A DNA stretch of 64,000 nucleotides, taken from Todiramphus chloris collaris. Its lineage: Eukaryota; Chordata; Aves; Coraciiformes; Alcedinidae. Where the stretch lies: the NCBI GenBank assembly GCA_025345505.1, contig JANVCC010000030.1:6314254-6378253 (forward strand). Direction: 5' to 3'. The position numbers and the translations under genes were made by a program. Shown piece after piece: positions 37,758-49,900 of the stretch. Numbering within the stretch: position 1 is the stretch's first letter; each line of letters opens with the position of its first letter. The notes below the pieces were generated by a model. That model was not told the origin of the DNA. It searched no databases and saw only the letters and a program-made list of their open reading frames with translations.

Positions 37758-38089
37758 TGAGGTGGGGAGACCTTACTGTGGCCTTTCAGCACTTGAAGGG
37801 GGACTATGAGAAAGATTGGAACAATCTGTTGTGACAGGACAAGGGGTGATGGTTTTAAACTAAGAGGAATATTTAGACTAGAAAGAAGAGACTTTTTATG
37901 CTGAGGGTGGTAAGACCTTGGTCTAGGCTGCTCAAAGAGGTGGTCACTGCCTGTCTCTAGAGACATTCCAGGTCAGGTTGGACATGGCTCTGAGCAACCT
38001 GCTCTAGTTGCAAATGTCCCTGCAAGGGGGTTTCGTCTAGAGGACTTTGAAAGGTCCCCTCCCACCCAAACCATTCTATTCTGTTCTGT
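37758..38089 (+). mobile_element. CR1 LINE 3' fragment
   Basis: It shares blocks with the 20.8-kb copy: GGGGAGACCTTACTGTGGCC, GTTGTGACAGGACAAGGGGT, GACATTCCAGGTCAGGTTGG, CTGCTCTAGTTGCAAATGTC and the 3' end GAAAGGTCCCCTCCCACCC. It appears to be the same CR1 subfamily. The C-terminal ORF2 coding text is interrupted by frameshifts. Confidence 0.95.
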
Positions 38090-41000
38090 CAAGAACACTC
38101 AAAACAGACATCTCACCTGAAATCATTTCCCTGGCACTGAAATGTATGAGGTCTGGCAAGTCAATCCCCAGTGAACCTGGGTTTTGTTGTGTTCTCTCCA
38201 GCTCATAGGTGTGTGCAGGATAGCTGTGCCCAGAAACCCCTGCATTTATAAACCAGAGCACAGGAGTCTATACAGGCTAAACACTGTCAGCCTGCTTAAG
38301 TCCCAAGTCCCTCTCTCACTGCACAAGTCAGTCTGGCCACAGGAGCCAAGCATCCAGCAAGCTGCTACCCACCTCATTGCAGAAACAGTATTCTTCCATG
38401 TAGTCTCCACAGTGGGGCACTTTTTATTGTCAAAGTAAAGAGATTGCATTTGCTTTACCACCAAACAGCTAAAAGCTGTTTGCTATCGGCTGGAAGATGT
38501 ATGCAAGGTCACAGCTCAGCAGAGGGGGACACGAGGCAGGATCTCTTGTGGATTTGCGTACTACTTTCTTTCATCATCTTTGCAAAATTGAAAAAATGTA
38601 TTGTAAATTTAACTATAAAGATCTCTTTCTTCCAAGTGAAGCTGGACATGCCAGGGTGAGCTGCAGGAAGCATGGGTGGGGAGAAGAAAAGTGATAACCA
38701 GGGAGCCAGATTTAGCCACACTGAAATAGAGAAAAAAACCTTCCCCTCCCTTCTCAATAGCCAGTCACAGATTGATAGGAAATATTGAACAGGAAGCAGT
38801 GAATAAGAACAGATACTTTTATATTCCTAATGTTGAATTTTATACTGATGTCATAAATATTAATAAAGTGAATATTTATTGTAGGCATTGGCCATTGTTC
38901 CAGTCTTTCGGCAAAGTGGGATTGTTTAAATTCGCTCCACTCATGAGGGCGAAATAGGATTTTTTAAAGATGCTTGTAATGACACAGAAATGGAACAAGC
39001 AACCCAAGGAAGGGGGGTTGTGTTTTGTGTTTAATTCAGGTGTCACAGGAGCCCGTCTCTTGACTTTGAAGGGATTCAGCCCACTAAAATAAGATCTAGC
39101 ATGGTATTTCAGTATATATTAGTATATCCTAAAAATATATATGGTATACCTGCAGAGGGTGAACACAGGGATATACACACGCTACTGTTCTCTAGAGATT
39201 AAATACATATTTTAATAAATCTGTCTTTTCTTACTTCAAATGTAGCTAACACATGCACTTAACAATATAACACAAGGATATTAAACTTTCCCTATAAGAG
39301 TCATCCTTCGTGCAAAAAGCCTTCTGAACAGGAACTGTTCCCAAGGAAGTTTGCTAGCAATTTTTTTGAAGCCTTTGCTAGAGTTTTTTAGGGCTTGTCT
39401 GGGAAATTTAAAAGAGCTCTGGAAATTAGATGTTAAGCTCTTCCACTGCAGTCTTGAAATTTTACTATTTAAATTTTCTTTTTTTTTTTTTACTCCCCAT
39501 CCGTATCACTTGGAACTAAGCCTCAAGATACCCATAAGAGTACCTACAAAAGGAATAAAAAATTATTATTGAAAGACATGAGAGCTGGTTGTGAGATGCC
39601 ATATGCCCCAAGACAATGTGCTTTATACAAAGCCTCCATGCAGCCACAGAATTCAGGTTTCCAACAAATTATTCTGAAATTTCAAAACTTTTTCCCAACA
39701 GTAATGGAAACTAATTGCCATATTTTACTTCAGCATTACTACATAATATGTACAGAATATGCTACAGCACACTCTGCCCTATGCCCCAGCATAAGCCTTC
39801 TGAAACTATTTTAAGTAAAAAGAATAATCCATTTTTCCCCCCCCAATTCCTCCTTATATCTGCCTGAACCAAAAATCCCATAATCACATCACACCAGCAA
39901 AATTAACACTGGACACTTTGACCCAGCTGCTCTATACTGAGGTCTCCTGCTTGCGTGGTTGCCTTGCCCCACAATCCCAGTACTTAAGGGTGAGATGGCC
40001 TTTCTTTTAGCAGTTTTTTCCATGATCTAAACTCCTATCCAAATTACAGTTTAGTTTAACTGATAGCAGTATCTATGGTGACATGCTCTCCTCTCTCCCA
40101 GCAGCAAGCCCATGGAAAGCAGTTCAGGTGCTCCACATACCCAACCCTCTCTTCTTTTCTTTACCCTAATGGATCAAAAGCTTTAGACATGCAAAGCTTG
40201 TTAGCAATGCCCTGCTCACTAGCCAGCTTTCAAAGAGTTCAGCGTATGTCTAATCAAAAGATCATCTGTATAAATCAGGCTTTCCTTTTTTATGGTAACA
40301 TCTCACTGGGCCTTTCTAATAAATATTTTAAATTCATTAAACAAGTTTCATAAAAGGATCACCTTGGGCCTTTTAAGCACTTCAGAATTTAAAATGTGAG
40401 CCTCGCTTAGAGCTAGAACCAGCTTGTGTTTTATGCTGGAGCCTGTGTTGACATTGGAGATTTCTCTTCACTGCTCCCAGCTGCCTGCCATGAGGAGTTG
40501 ATGCTGAACAGCAGTGATCACCATCTTTGAAGAGCAAAAGATAGAGAGGCACTGGATTGTCACTCGTTTCAAGCCATCCCTAGGTAGCTCAGATGACTTG
40601 CCTGTTAACTGGTACCCAAACTAAGTAACTCATGAAGGTTCCCATCGGAGCTGGGACAGGGCATCGCAGCTGTTATCAGTGCAGCTGCAGATAAGGCTCC
40701 TTAAGGGTGAGCACGTACGGGATCAGGGACAATAACAGTCTAAGAAGACTCCTTCAAAGTCTTAGGATACACAAAGTGTTCTCAAAAAGACCATTGTTTG
40801 TAGATAAGTCTGATGATTTAATAACTCCAGGTCTGAAATTTGAGCATCACCAAGACTCTGTGTAAGGGAACAGAGCTCAGACAGAACCACGTAAGATTAT
40901 GATTTTGAGTGCAAGGAGTTCATAGAGACACCTTGGCCAGAGGCTATGACAGCTGTAACTGGAAAGACACTCCTCAAATTTTGGGAGGAAGGGGAAAAGG

Positions 41001-42116
41001 ACTCATCCCAGATTTTCTTCCTGCCTTGAGACAAACCCATGCATTTTTAAGTGCTATGTTTTACTTGTCTAATAGTTTAAAACACAAGATCTAGGAAAAG
41101 GCATCAAATTTACTTGAATCTCTCATTTGTGAGATGCATGGAAATTGTCAGGTAGGTATTAATATGTTCCAGAGTTTATGTATGAGACGTTAAATCTTCA
41201 CATTTCTTTTTCAAATGCCTTTAAATTATAATACATTGTACTACCTAGTCAGTCTCTTCTGGACTTTTATTTTGGAATATTAACATAAAATAAGCACATT
41301 TAAAGACCAGCATGATAATTACTGTAAAATCTTATCCTCAAAGTAACAGATAATTAATAAAAAAATGCCTAAGTCAACCCAAGCTGTTTCCCATCTTCTT
41401 GTGATTAATGCCAAGTATATATAGATTGAATTTAGAGCACAGACAAGCATTGAGGCACACAGAGAAAACAGTTTTCATAAATTGTCAACAAGGAGACCTG
41501 TTGAGGTGGGTCTTGGCAATTTTATTTCTTTAATGCAAAACTAAAGCTCAGTCTTTGCAGTTTTTATAAATATCCAGAGCAGCTGCTTTACTGTTTCAGT
41601 GATATCTCATGTATAGCAATTGTTTTTCCTCTGTGTTTCACTGCCCTTTTAATGTAATAGCAGTAGCCTTTACACCTAATAGAAATAATGATTTGGGGTG
41701 AGAAGAGCTCCCCTTTCTCCCCCACCACTCCATACCCCACCCCAATTTTGAGAAACAATTTTCCCAAGACCTTATAAAGAAAGATTGAGTAAGTAAGCAA
41801 ATACAACAATCTGTTCAACTCTCCTGACCAAGTTCCATAAATACACATCATGTATAAGCCAAAATGAAATCAACAAAATAAAAAAAAACTCTAGAGTTGC
41901 TTGTTTTACTACTGAATGTATTAGTTAAAAAGAGAACTCAGGGTGAGAGGGAGGTAACTGTTTCATTATCCTAATAAGTATTGACATTCTGAATTCTGGA
42001 TCTCATTAATAAAAAATGAAGTTTCCCAGACTGTAACTTGCTTAGAGATGACACTGTATGTTCCCATGGGTTAAGATGTATCTGTGAATAATTTTTCACA
42101 GAAGCAGGGTAAGGGG
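38090..42116. other. unique non-coding DNA
   Basis: There is no recognisable gene. It includes the E-box/GATA composite at 40,667-40,696 described separately. The AT-rich patch near 39,110-39,150 is TATA-repeat-like. The sequence stops at an assembly gap. Confidence 0.55.
40667..40696. promoter_or_regulatory. tandem E-box/GATA composite site
   Basis: Within 30 bases the order is CAGCTG (40,667-40,672), TTATC (40,673-40,677), CAGCTG (40,682-40,687) and AGATAAGG (40,689-40,696). Paired E-box and GATA cores at short spacing are the known binding arrangement of bHLH-GATA complexes. Function here is inferred from motifs only. Confidence 0.35.
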
Positions 42117-42216
42117 NNNNNNNNNNNNNNNNNNNNNNNNNNNNNNNNNNNNNNNNNNNNNNNNNNNNNNNNNNNNNNNNNNNNNNNNNNNNNNNNNNNN
42201 NNNNNNNNNNNNNNNN
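42117..42216. other. assembly gap (100 N)
   Basis: Exactly one hundred N, the usual placeholder for a gap of unknown size. The left flank ends in AAGGGG; the right flank starts ACAAAAAAAAAACCC. Low-complexity DNA therefore probably caused the break. Frames crossing it are meaningless. Confidence 0.98.
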
Positions 42217-45031
42217 ACAAAAAAAAAAACCCAGAAAAAATAGGGGGAGGGCATGCAAAGTTTGACAATATCATTTACTTGCCCAGATGAAACTTCATGG
42301 AAGTATCCTGGCTTGTCTCTGGGGACTTTTTACTCAGCAGTGTGCATACGAAGCATCTCGGAGATATCCTGAACTAGAAGATTTAACTCAAGGTCAGATA
42401 TATTTCTTTAACACAAGGATACTGTGAGATAATGACAAGTCACAGAAGACGATTTATTTAAGTATTCAGTATAAATGGCCTGTCTAACCTTTGCTGTTCT
42501 AACAACTACTTCCTCAGCATTATTTTTAGGTATAAAAAGCAATGTTTTAATTAAAAGAACAAGTGTTTTATACAGAAGGATTGTTGTTTCTTATCTGATT
42601 AAATCTGTCTTTAAAAAATTAATGTGTACCTATTAGCTTTGTTGAGCTACCAGTTGTGCTTCATGCATCTCATCCATACACATTTTAATTATTTGGAGAC
42701 AACCACAAGCCCAGCAGTAAAACCCATCACAAAATTTGACATGAAAAGCAATGCCTCTGAAGTACATGAAAGGAAGGCCATGGATGGAAAAAAAAATTTA
42801 AGAGTAGGTTTTATTTAAGCAAATGCTGGAAAAGCACTGGAGTAATTTTGCTGTTCTATCACTTTTTAGATCCAGCAGCCTCATTTGCACTGACAATCCC
42901 TTGCTAGTATTCTCAGACTGGGGGGGCCGGGGAAGTCTTAGAACAGAGTGGATCATTTCAGACAGTTTTCTTTATGTCCTTTTATCTTGCCAGCAGCAAA
43001 GATGTTAATTCTACACCTACTGCATTTCAAACTGTACAGAGTAGTGAAGGGTGAAGCCTTAACACTGGTTGCAGAGAAGCATCTGCTCTGTGCTCCTCAT
43101 CAGACTGAAAAGAATTGTTCCTCTAGAAAGGCCTTGGCATATAATTTGCACAGTTGTTGCAAATGTTGCTGGCGGTCACCTAGTTTCTTTGGTTTTTAAT
43201 TTGTTTATTATTTATTGATCGGTGTATCGTGGGCTGGAGATGCGATAGACAAGTTCCTCTGTAGTATTTAAGGGGGGGGGGGGGTTTAGTACCAACATTT
43301 CTTCAACGTGAGAAATTTAAAACACAGCTTCATGAAAGAAAGCCTTTGCACTAATCACCTTGTTAAATAAACTGAGAATATATTCCCTTTCCTGAGCCTC
43401 ATACATGCGACTGTAATTTCCCCTCAGGACTTAACTTCAAAGCACACACAGCCATCAGCCAATGTGTGACACTTCATGACAAAGACCAGGGGGGCAACAA
43501 CAACAAAAACAAAGGAAGCCAAATCAAAACAAACAAAAAAAGCAGGTGCAAGTGCTCAATAAACAAGAAGCTATGACCCTGTTATTCCCACCATGTACTG
43601 CCACACAGTACATATTATCCCAACCATTCCCAACCAAATAATGTTCTTTATAAATACAGAAATCAAATTAAGTGTCTCAGGTCAAGATAGGGATTTACAA
43701 AGTCCTCAATACTGAGATGTTTCTCTTCCTTCCATGGGCATTGATATGTGGGTTTGGGGATTTTTTTATTTATTTAGCAGGAAGGGAAATAAATAAGAAG
43801 GAAAATAAAAACACTCAAGCAAGACCAAGAATCCAATGCCAGCCTATTAAATATTCAACCAGTCTGGCCCAGCTGTGTATACCTTGCCCATTTTGGCAGG
43901 TTTATTACTGCCCAAAGAGATATTTATTTTTGCATTAAATATGCATTAAAAAGGAAAAAAAAAAAAAGGAATTTGACAGGAGTTCTGATAGTTCCACACA
44001 GTATTTAAGTAGTTGCCACATGACCACACACCACTGATATTTTTCACCTGCTGTCCCCAGAGGGACATACACATTTCACCCAGGACCTCCAATATATGAG
44101 GAGCAAAGGTAGCTGCTCTTTTTAGGCCATATCATTTCCCAGCATCTGATTGCAACAAATATCCTATTAAAGTTGGGGGTTTTTTGGGTTTTTTTTTTTT
44201 CTTAAAAAAAGAGAATTTGGTATTTTAAAGGATACTTCTCTTTCAGCAAGGTATGTAAAAATAGTTACAATAGTTATCTGGGCTATAAAAGAACCTGTGA
44301 TCATTTCATTTTTTTTTATAACCTTCCTCGACATATAACATCACATAATGAAATCAGATTACATTAAAACTTTCAAGACAGCTGGAGGGTGTTCTCTGGA
44401 CAGGGCTCCCTCCCTCCACCTTCCCTCTCCCAGCACTTGCCAAGCAAGACAAGGCTGTTTGGACATCACAAATACAGCAGATGTTCAACATAATGAAAAC
44501 CACATTAACTGAGCAAGAGCTCTAGGAAAGAAATTGTTAAACAAAGTATTCCCGGGGTTGGAGGTCTGAGGTCTTGGTCCTTGGTTTTGGTGGGGTGTGT
44601 TTGAAGGTTTTCTGGTGAGTGCTTGTTTTGGGCTTTTTTTTTTAATTGAGGATGGGGTGTAAACTGCTGCATTTAATTCATTTGCACATCTATATCTGGT
44701 AACTGCTTCGTTTCTTAAAAAAAACAATGAAAACACCACAACAAATCATGCTATTAAGCCTCAACCAATTGACAAAATCAGACTACCTAGTCTAGCAAAG
44801 TGACCATCCAGTGCTTAGGAATGAATATCTTTCCCATTCAGTATTAATAGGCATCGTGACAGCACTGACACCTCAACAGCATGGAAAGTGGTTTCCTTGC
44901 ATTGTCTGCTGCCTGGGAAGTGAAGACTGGCAGATGTTCAGGCCCTCACTTGCCAAGAAAATTAGCACTTTCTCAGCAGATATGTATACTGAGTGAAGCA
45001 TCCCGTAGTCATTGACAAAACAGATCGCAGC
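42217..45031. other. unique non-coding DNA
   Basis: There is no recognisable gene. It holds a G13 run (43,272-43,284), A/C-rich DNA near 43,500-43,540, and T/G-rich patches near 44,177-44,200 and 44,560-44,645. Confidence 0.55.
43272..43284. repeat. poly(G) run
   Basis: Thirteen consecutive G, preceded by TTTAA. Such a run can form a quadruplex and is hard to sequence accurately, so its length is uncertain. Confidence 0.85.
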
Positions 45032-45364
45032 ATGGCAACAGGCTGCTTGGGGACAGCAGCTCTTCAAACTCAACGTCTCACAGAAGTACAGGCAAAGTTA
45101 TTATTTTGCAGCCACACAATCAAGACCTCCGAACAGTGTAGTTACCGCAACACCAGAACTAACACGATTTACCATCCACCCATAGCATCTTTGCCGATTC
45201 AACAAGACTTACAAAGCTTTAGGGCTACAAACATGTCTTTGCATTCTGGATTTAACAATGAGGAATCTCAGATTACAATGGTTTGCATCACTTTATTTAC
45301 ACTAGCTGTATCAATTTTATTTCTAGTTCTTATGTTTCTAATATACTTACGTGTGTTAGGGTGA
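45032..45364 (+). CDS. candidate small single-pass membrane protein
   Basis: An open frame of 110 codons starts at an ATG in strong context (CGCAGCATGG: A at -3, G at +4). A second in-frame ATG at 45,233 (A at -3) would give a 43-residue product. The C-terminal 28 or so residues form one hydrophobic segment beginning MVCITLFTLAVS and ending in LIYLRVLG. It is preceded by FNNEESQ (acidic) and followed by one arginine, which predicts N-outside, C-inside. An NMS sequon lies before it. In the hydrophobic part T is concentrated at codon position 2 (about 19 of 26 codons, against about 9 at positions 1 and 3), which favours real coding over random T-rich DNA. I do not recognise the protein, and no splice sites or TATA box are certain. 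A chance frame remains possible. Confidence 0.35.
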   Translation: MATGCLGTAALQTQRLTEVQAKLLFCSHTIKTSEQCSYRNTRTNTIYHPPIASLPIQQDLQSFRATNMSLHSGFNNEESQITMVCITLFTLAVSILFLVLMFLIYLRVLG

Positions 45365-45582
45365 CAAAGATGCACAAGCAATTTCTGAGCTTATTTGGAT
45401 TATCATTTCAAAATTTAAGGAATCAGTCTAAATTGTTAAATTTATTCTCACCTAATCCCTCTTAAGCCATACCAGTGATTGCTACAGTAAGTTTCACACC
45501 TACTAACATTAGTGATACCCAATGCTCTGCATTTTGTATTATTTCCCTTCTAAGACATAACAAAGAGGGATTTTTTTTCTAC

Positions 45583-45786
45583 ATGCAAAGAAATCCCTTT
45601 GAAATAGAAAAGGGAAAAATTATCATTACAGTGCCAAATGCTTTAGTACCCACACTCATGAAGATAGCTAAAAAATTTGCAAATTCTGTATCTAAGATGG
45701 AAAAAGATGAAAGGAAGAAAAAAATACATTTACTTATGACAGACACATCTTATTCCCCAGTCTGTACATCTCCTGCAGAGAGATGA
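45583..45786 (+). CDS. candidate small lysine-rich ORF (uncertain)
   Basis: A 67-codon ATG frame lies about 220 bases after the membrane-protein candidate, in another frame on the same strand. It begins MQRNPFEIEKGK, has a hydrophobic patch (IIITVPNALVPTLM), a basic stretch (KMEKDERKKKIH), and ends SPAER. It extends upstream without a stop to 45,475, but that start is GTG. It has no known domain. It may be part of the same transcript's 3' region, or chance. Confidence 0.15.
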   Translation: MQRNPFEIEKGKIIITVPNALVPTLMKIAKKFANSVSKMEKDERKKKIHLLMTDTSYSPVCTSPAER

Positions 45787-46448
45787 AACCTCCCATGCAG
45801 CCCAGACCTGCAGCTAATCCAGATGGAGTTGGTGTTCCTTTGAGAAAAATCCTTGTGTTAAGGGATAACTGCTTAGGTACCAACTGGATCAGCCAGTGGC
45901 CACAGAGTGAGGGCAGTTCCCTGCTTTTAAGTTTTCCTCTTTAGCAAATATTAAACCTAGAATCATATTTAATTTGCCCAGAATAAACCACACTGAAATC
46001 AGCTCAAGAAATCTAACAGTTCTTAAAAGGGCTCCAGGTTTTCAGCGGATTAACTGACACCAGCAGTTTTCTACTTCCATCTCTGCAGCACTGCAGAGGA
46101 AGAAAGAAAGGAGCAAGAGGCATTGGGGAATATTTGACAAGTCTTTCTTTGAGAACACCAATAATGAAAGATTGATTGCAAAGCCTAAAGCCACCACAAC
46201 CTGGTATTGATATCCTCAACCCTGATAAAATCTCTAAAACCTGAGGCACTACTAGTAGCACTTGTTGCTGGCACTGTTCTTCCTCCTGTCCCCAAGCTCT
46301 GATGCAGGGAAGGAAGAATGAGCATTTTCCCACTTAGACCAGCGTCACCAGCTTTTACTTCAACAAATATTTTAAAAAAGTTTTAAAAGTGAATAGTTAC
46401 AGATTTTGTATTGGATGAAGCATATACATAAGGGCTTTACATCTCTAC
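45787..46448. other. unique non-coding DNA
   Basis: No gene or repeat recognised. A 106-codon minus frame (46,013-46,333) has no known domain. Confidence 0.5.
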
Positions 46449-46998
46449 TGGGCTTGTGTGGCAAGGTTTTGGTAGCAGGGGGGACTACAGAGGTGGCTTC
46501 TGTGAGAAGCTGCTAGAAGCTTCCTCTGTGTTTGATGGAGCCAATGCCAACCAGCTCTAAGACAGACCCAGTGCTGGCCAAGGCCAAGTGCATCAGCACT
46601 GGTAGCAGTTCCTCTGGGATAACATTTAAAAAGAAAAGACCAAACAACAAACCCCTACAATAGCAACAGCAGCCGTAGGGAGGAGTGAGAATATTTAAGA
46701 GCAACAACTCTGCAGACACCAAGGTCAGAAGGATGAGGAGGTGGTGCTTCAGTCACTGGAGCAGAGATTCCTCCGCAGCCAATGGTGAAGACTACAGTGA
46801 GGCAGCATACCTCCCTGCAGACCATAGAAGTCCACAGTGGAGCAGATATCCACCCGCAGCCCATGAGCAGATAGATGCCCAAAGGAGGCTGTGAACCTGT
46901 GGGAATCCTGTGCTGGAGCAGGCTTCTGGCAGAACCTGTGGACACACTGGGAGAGGAGCCCACACTGGAGCACCTTGTTCCTGAAGGACTCCTCCTCA
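46449..46998. mobile_element. LTR-type interspersed repeat with internal CAGCCCATG-type subrepeats
   Basis: The text from TGTGTGGCAAGGTTTTGGTA through GGCTTCTGTGAGAAGCTGCT, AACAACTCTGCAGACACCAA and CACTGGAGCAGAGATTCCTC to CTTGTTCCTGAAGGACTCCT matches, from memory, an abundant avian LTR repeat. Its right half consists of degenerate units around GCAGCCCATG and TGGAGCAG (seen at about 46,757, 46,838, 46,853, 46,913 and 46,968). The ends are approximate; no clean TG...CA termini or target duplication could be set. Frames of 69-114 codons inside are by-products of the repeat. Confidence 0.7.
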
Positions 46999-49900
46999 CC
47001 CCTAGAAATTAAACATCAAGTTTTCTTTGCCTCCAACAGTAGGTGCTGAATGATCTCTCCCTGACCATATCTCAACACACAAGCCTTTCAACATATTTCC
47101 TCTCCCCTATCCAGTTAAGAAGTAATAGAGCAGCTTTAGTGGGCACTCTGCATCCAGCCAAGATCAACCCACCACAACATCCCAGTATAAAATACAAGGC
47201 TAGAGATAAGTACATAGTACAAAAACTTTCTGATGCATTATTCTACGCCCCTCCCCCTTCATGGCTTTCAGGACTGTAAGGACAGATTCTTCTGCATGCT
47301 CAGATGATCCCAGATGGAAACAGGGCTCTTCCTAGGCAGTTACACCAGTACCAGCTACTGCTGTGCAGCAGCCCTTCAGCATGGAAACTCTGTCTCCCTG
47401 TACTTTACATGCAGAGCTCAACCACTTGAGCCATTCAAGGAAAGTCTCCAAGTTCTCAGCGAAGGCTACAGCTACACAGTCCTCTGAAAATACCATTTCA
47501 GCAGTAATAACTGGGAATGGTTCATCTAACTACAGAGACAGCACAAAAGGACAATTTGTTACTGTCACCCTGATCTGGCATTTCAAATAATCCTGATAGG
47601 CAGTCTTATTAGTCACTATCTGATGTTATCTCCTACGATGCCACATGAAACCCACAATCACTTGAAGCAGCATTTCCTTTTCTTGCTTTTCTGTTCATAA
47701 TTGTCAGGTAGGAAATACAGCTCTTCTTGGGCCACTAAAGCATCAATATATGACTGCAGCTACATTTGTTTCTTCTATAAATAGCATTCTGTAGCAGACT
47801 GGGAGTGTTCACAGTGGAATTTATACCACTTCAGCAATAAAATGAAAGTCATGTTGCGGAAACAGCATGAAAATACATATTTAATGACAAAAACCTTGTA
47901 ATTCCTAGCCTCGAATAGTGTTGAAGTCATCCTTTTCTTGCAAAAACATCAAAGAGTGGATATACTAACCAACTTAACACAGGTCATATGTCTGAATGAT
48001 TAGGATTCATAAAGTGGCTCAGAACACATTTAGCCGTCTGAGCATCTTAGGGCTTAAGTTAAAAATATGAAGCAATAAAATTCAAATGTGTTACTCAGTA
48101 GGTGCATCTGGTCACTGCTGAAGAAGAGCATTTGTGCAATACTGTTCAGCAGGTGGTTCAAGTCCAAAAGGCTGGTGAGTGCAGTTCTCAGGCTTTGGAT
48201 GAGGCAACTACTTGCAGGTCAAGCCATAGCTGTGATGAAGGTGGCCTAGAAGAATTTCCCTCGGCCAGAAGTCATCTCTCACCACCACCCTGAGGATCCT
48301 GAACATCCCTGCTCTTCATCAGCCTTTCCCATTACACTTGGGTCTCAGTGGGGTTTTTGTCTCCCTTACAGAGTCAACATATTTGTCACAAATTTCACCA
48401 TAATGATTTTTGCACTAACATGAGCAGTTTCAGAGTTCTGGTAGGTGAAGAAAGATGTCCAGGAACACAAAGAAGGGAGTGTCCAGAAAAAGTGATACAA
48501 GTCAAAAAGAAAACAAAGCAGAGCACAAAAAAAACAAACCAAAATCAACCTCTCCCTTATTTATCCACAGAAAAGGAAGAAACTTACTTAACACCAAGTC
48601 CTATTCACTATCTGTTTTCTGCAATTTCCTTGGACCAATGGAATAATGGCCAGCTTTGTCTTCTTTTTCTAACTAGTGAAAGAAAACCCACAGGAGAGGG
48701 GCTTAAGGGAGAGGAAGGAGTACTGAAATGGTAAAGAAAGTCTAGGAAATGGAAGGGGGACACACAACAGGATGGGGATAAAAAAAGGGAAACAGGATGT
48801 AAAGCTTTGCTTCCAGAGTGTGTATTAAAGATTTGTATTCATGCCTTCATGTGAAAAGTGAAAGAATGTTAATGTTCAAATTAGATTTTGAACTGCTTTT
48901 GTCTAGGCATATTTTTGCCTTCACGTATATATTTTCCTAAGGAAAAACACACCTGAACCCCAGGGAATTCCCAGAGGCAATTTACAGCTCTTTTCACCCA
49001 AAAGGCAGGAAATGCAGCAGGAAAAACCTCAGTGAAGACATGCCAAAAAACGCATGTTGTAAACACTCTTATTTCTTACATCCTCACTTCATGTAAGAGA
49101 ATCATGATAACAACTCGCAGCCCCTTTGCAATCATTCCTGGGCACTGGAGGCTGACCTGGCTCAAGAGGCCTGCTATAAATAACCTATTTGCTTAATTTA
49201 ATGGAAGGACTTTACGAAAGAAACAAAGGAAAGATGATTCCAGAACAAGCCATTCCTTAAACTTCCTCAGGTTTCTTAATGTGCCAAAACCAGAAGGTGC
49301 TGATCACACATCAAATCCAAAAGGCAGTGCATATTTAGAGTAAAAAAAAAAAAGAAATTAGAAATCCACTGTAAATAGTGTAAGGGAGACTGGCATTGAC
49401 TCAGGGAACTCTGCCTGAGGCAGAGAAAGCAGAAGGACTCTCAAGGAGCCCAGTGAACCTGAAGGAGTCAGACATGCCTTCAAGGAAGCCAATGCTAAAA
49501 TAAAATATTCAAGCTATAAATGTCTTCCTCTGGCAATGACCTGAGCCCCACAGTTAAGATAAGCAGAACAAGTGTCTAAAGGCTTTTTGACCCCTGCCAA
49601 GACACTGACCATGTTCCAGACAGATGGCAGTCACCTACACATGAAGGAGCTACAACCACTATGAACCTTCCGTGGCCAGCAGGCTCAGATGGACCCAGCA
49701 GCAATGCCAGCCCTTCTACAGAACTCAGTACTAATGGAAGAATCTAATGGAAGAACCTGCCACGCCCCCCCCCCCCCCCCAAAATAAACCAAACTATCAA
49801 GCCAGTGCTACAGCAAGAAGTTCAAAACGGTTGTAGGTCCATCAAAGAGGATTGTGTGTTTTGATGAGATAACTATTTCTCTTCTGGTACACCCAGGAGG

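Noticed and set aside
48102..48293. Short frame with a splice-donor-like CTGGTGAGT near 48,173
   Set aside because: A single donor-like word is expected often by chance. No matching acceptor or recognisable exon peptide is present.
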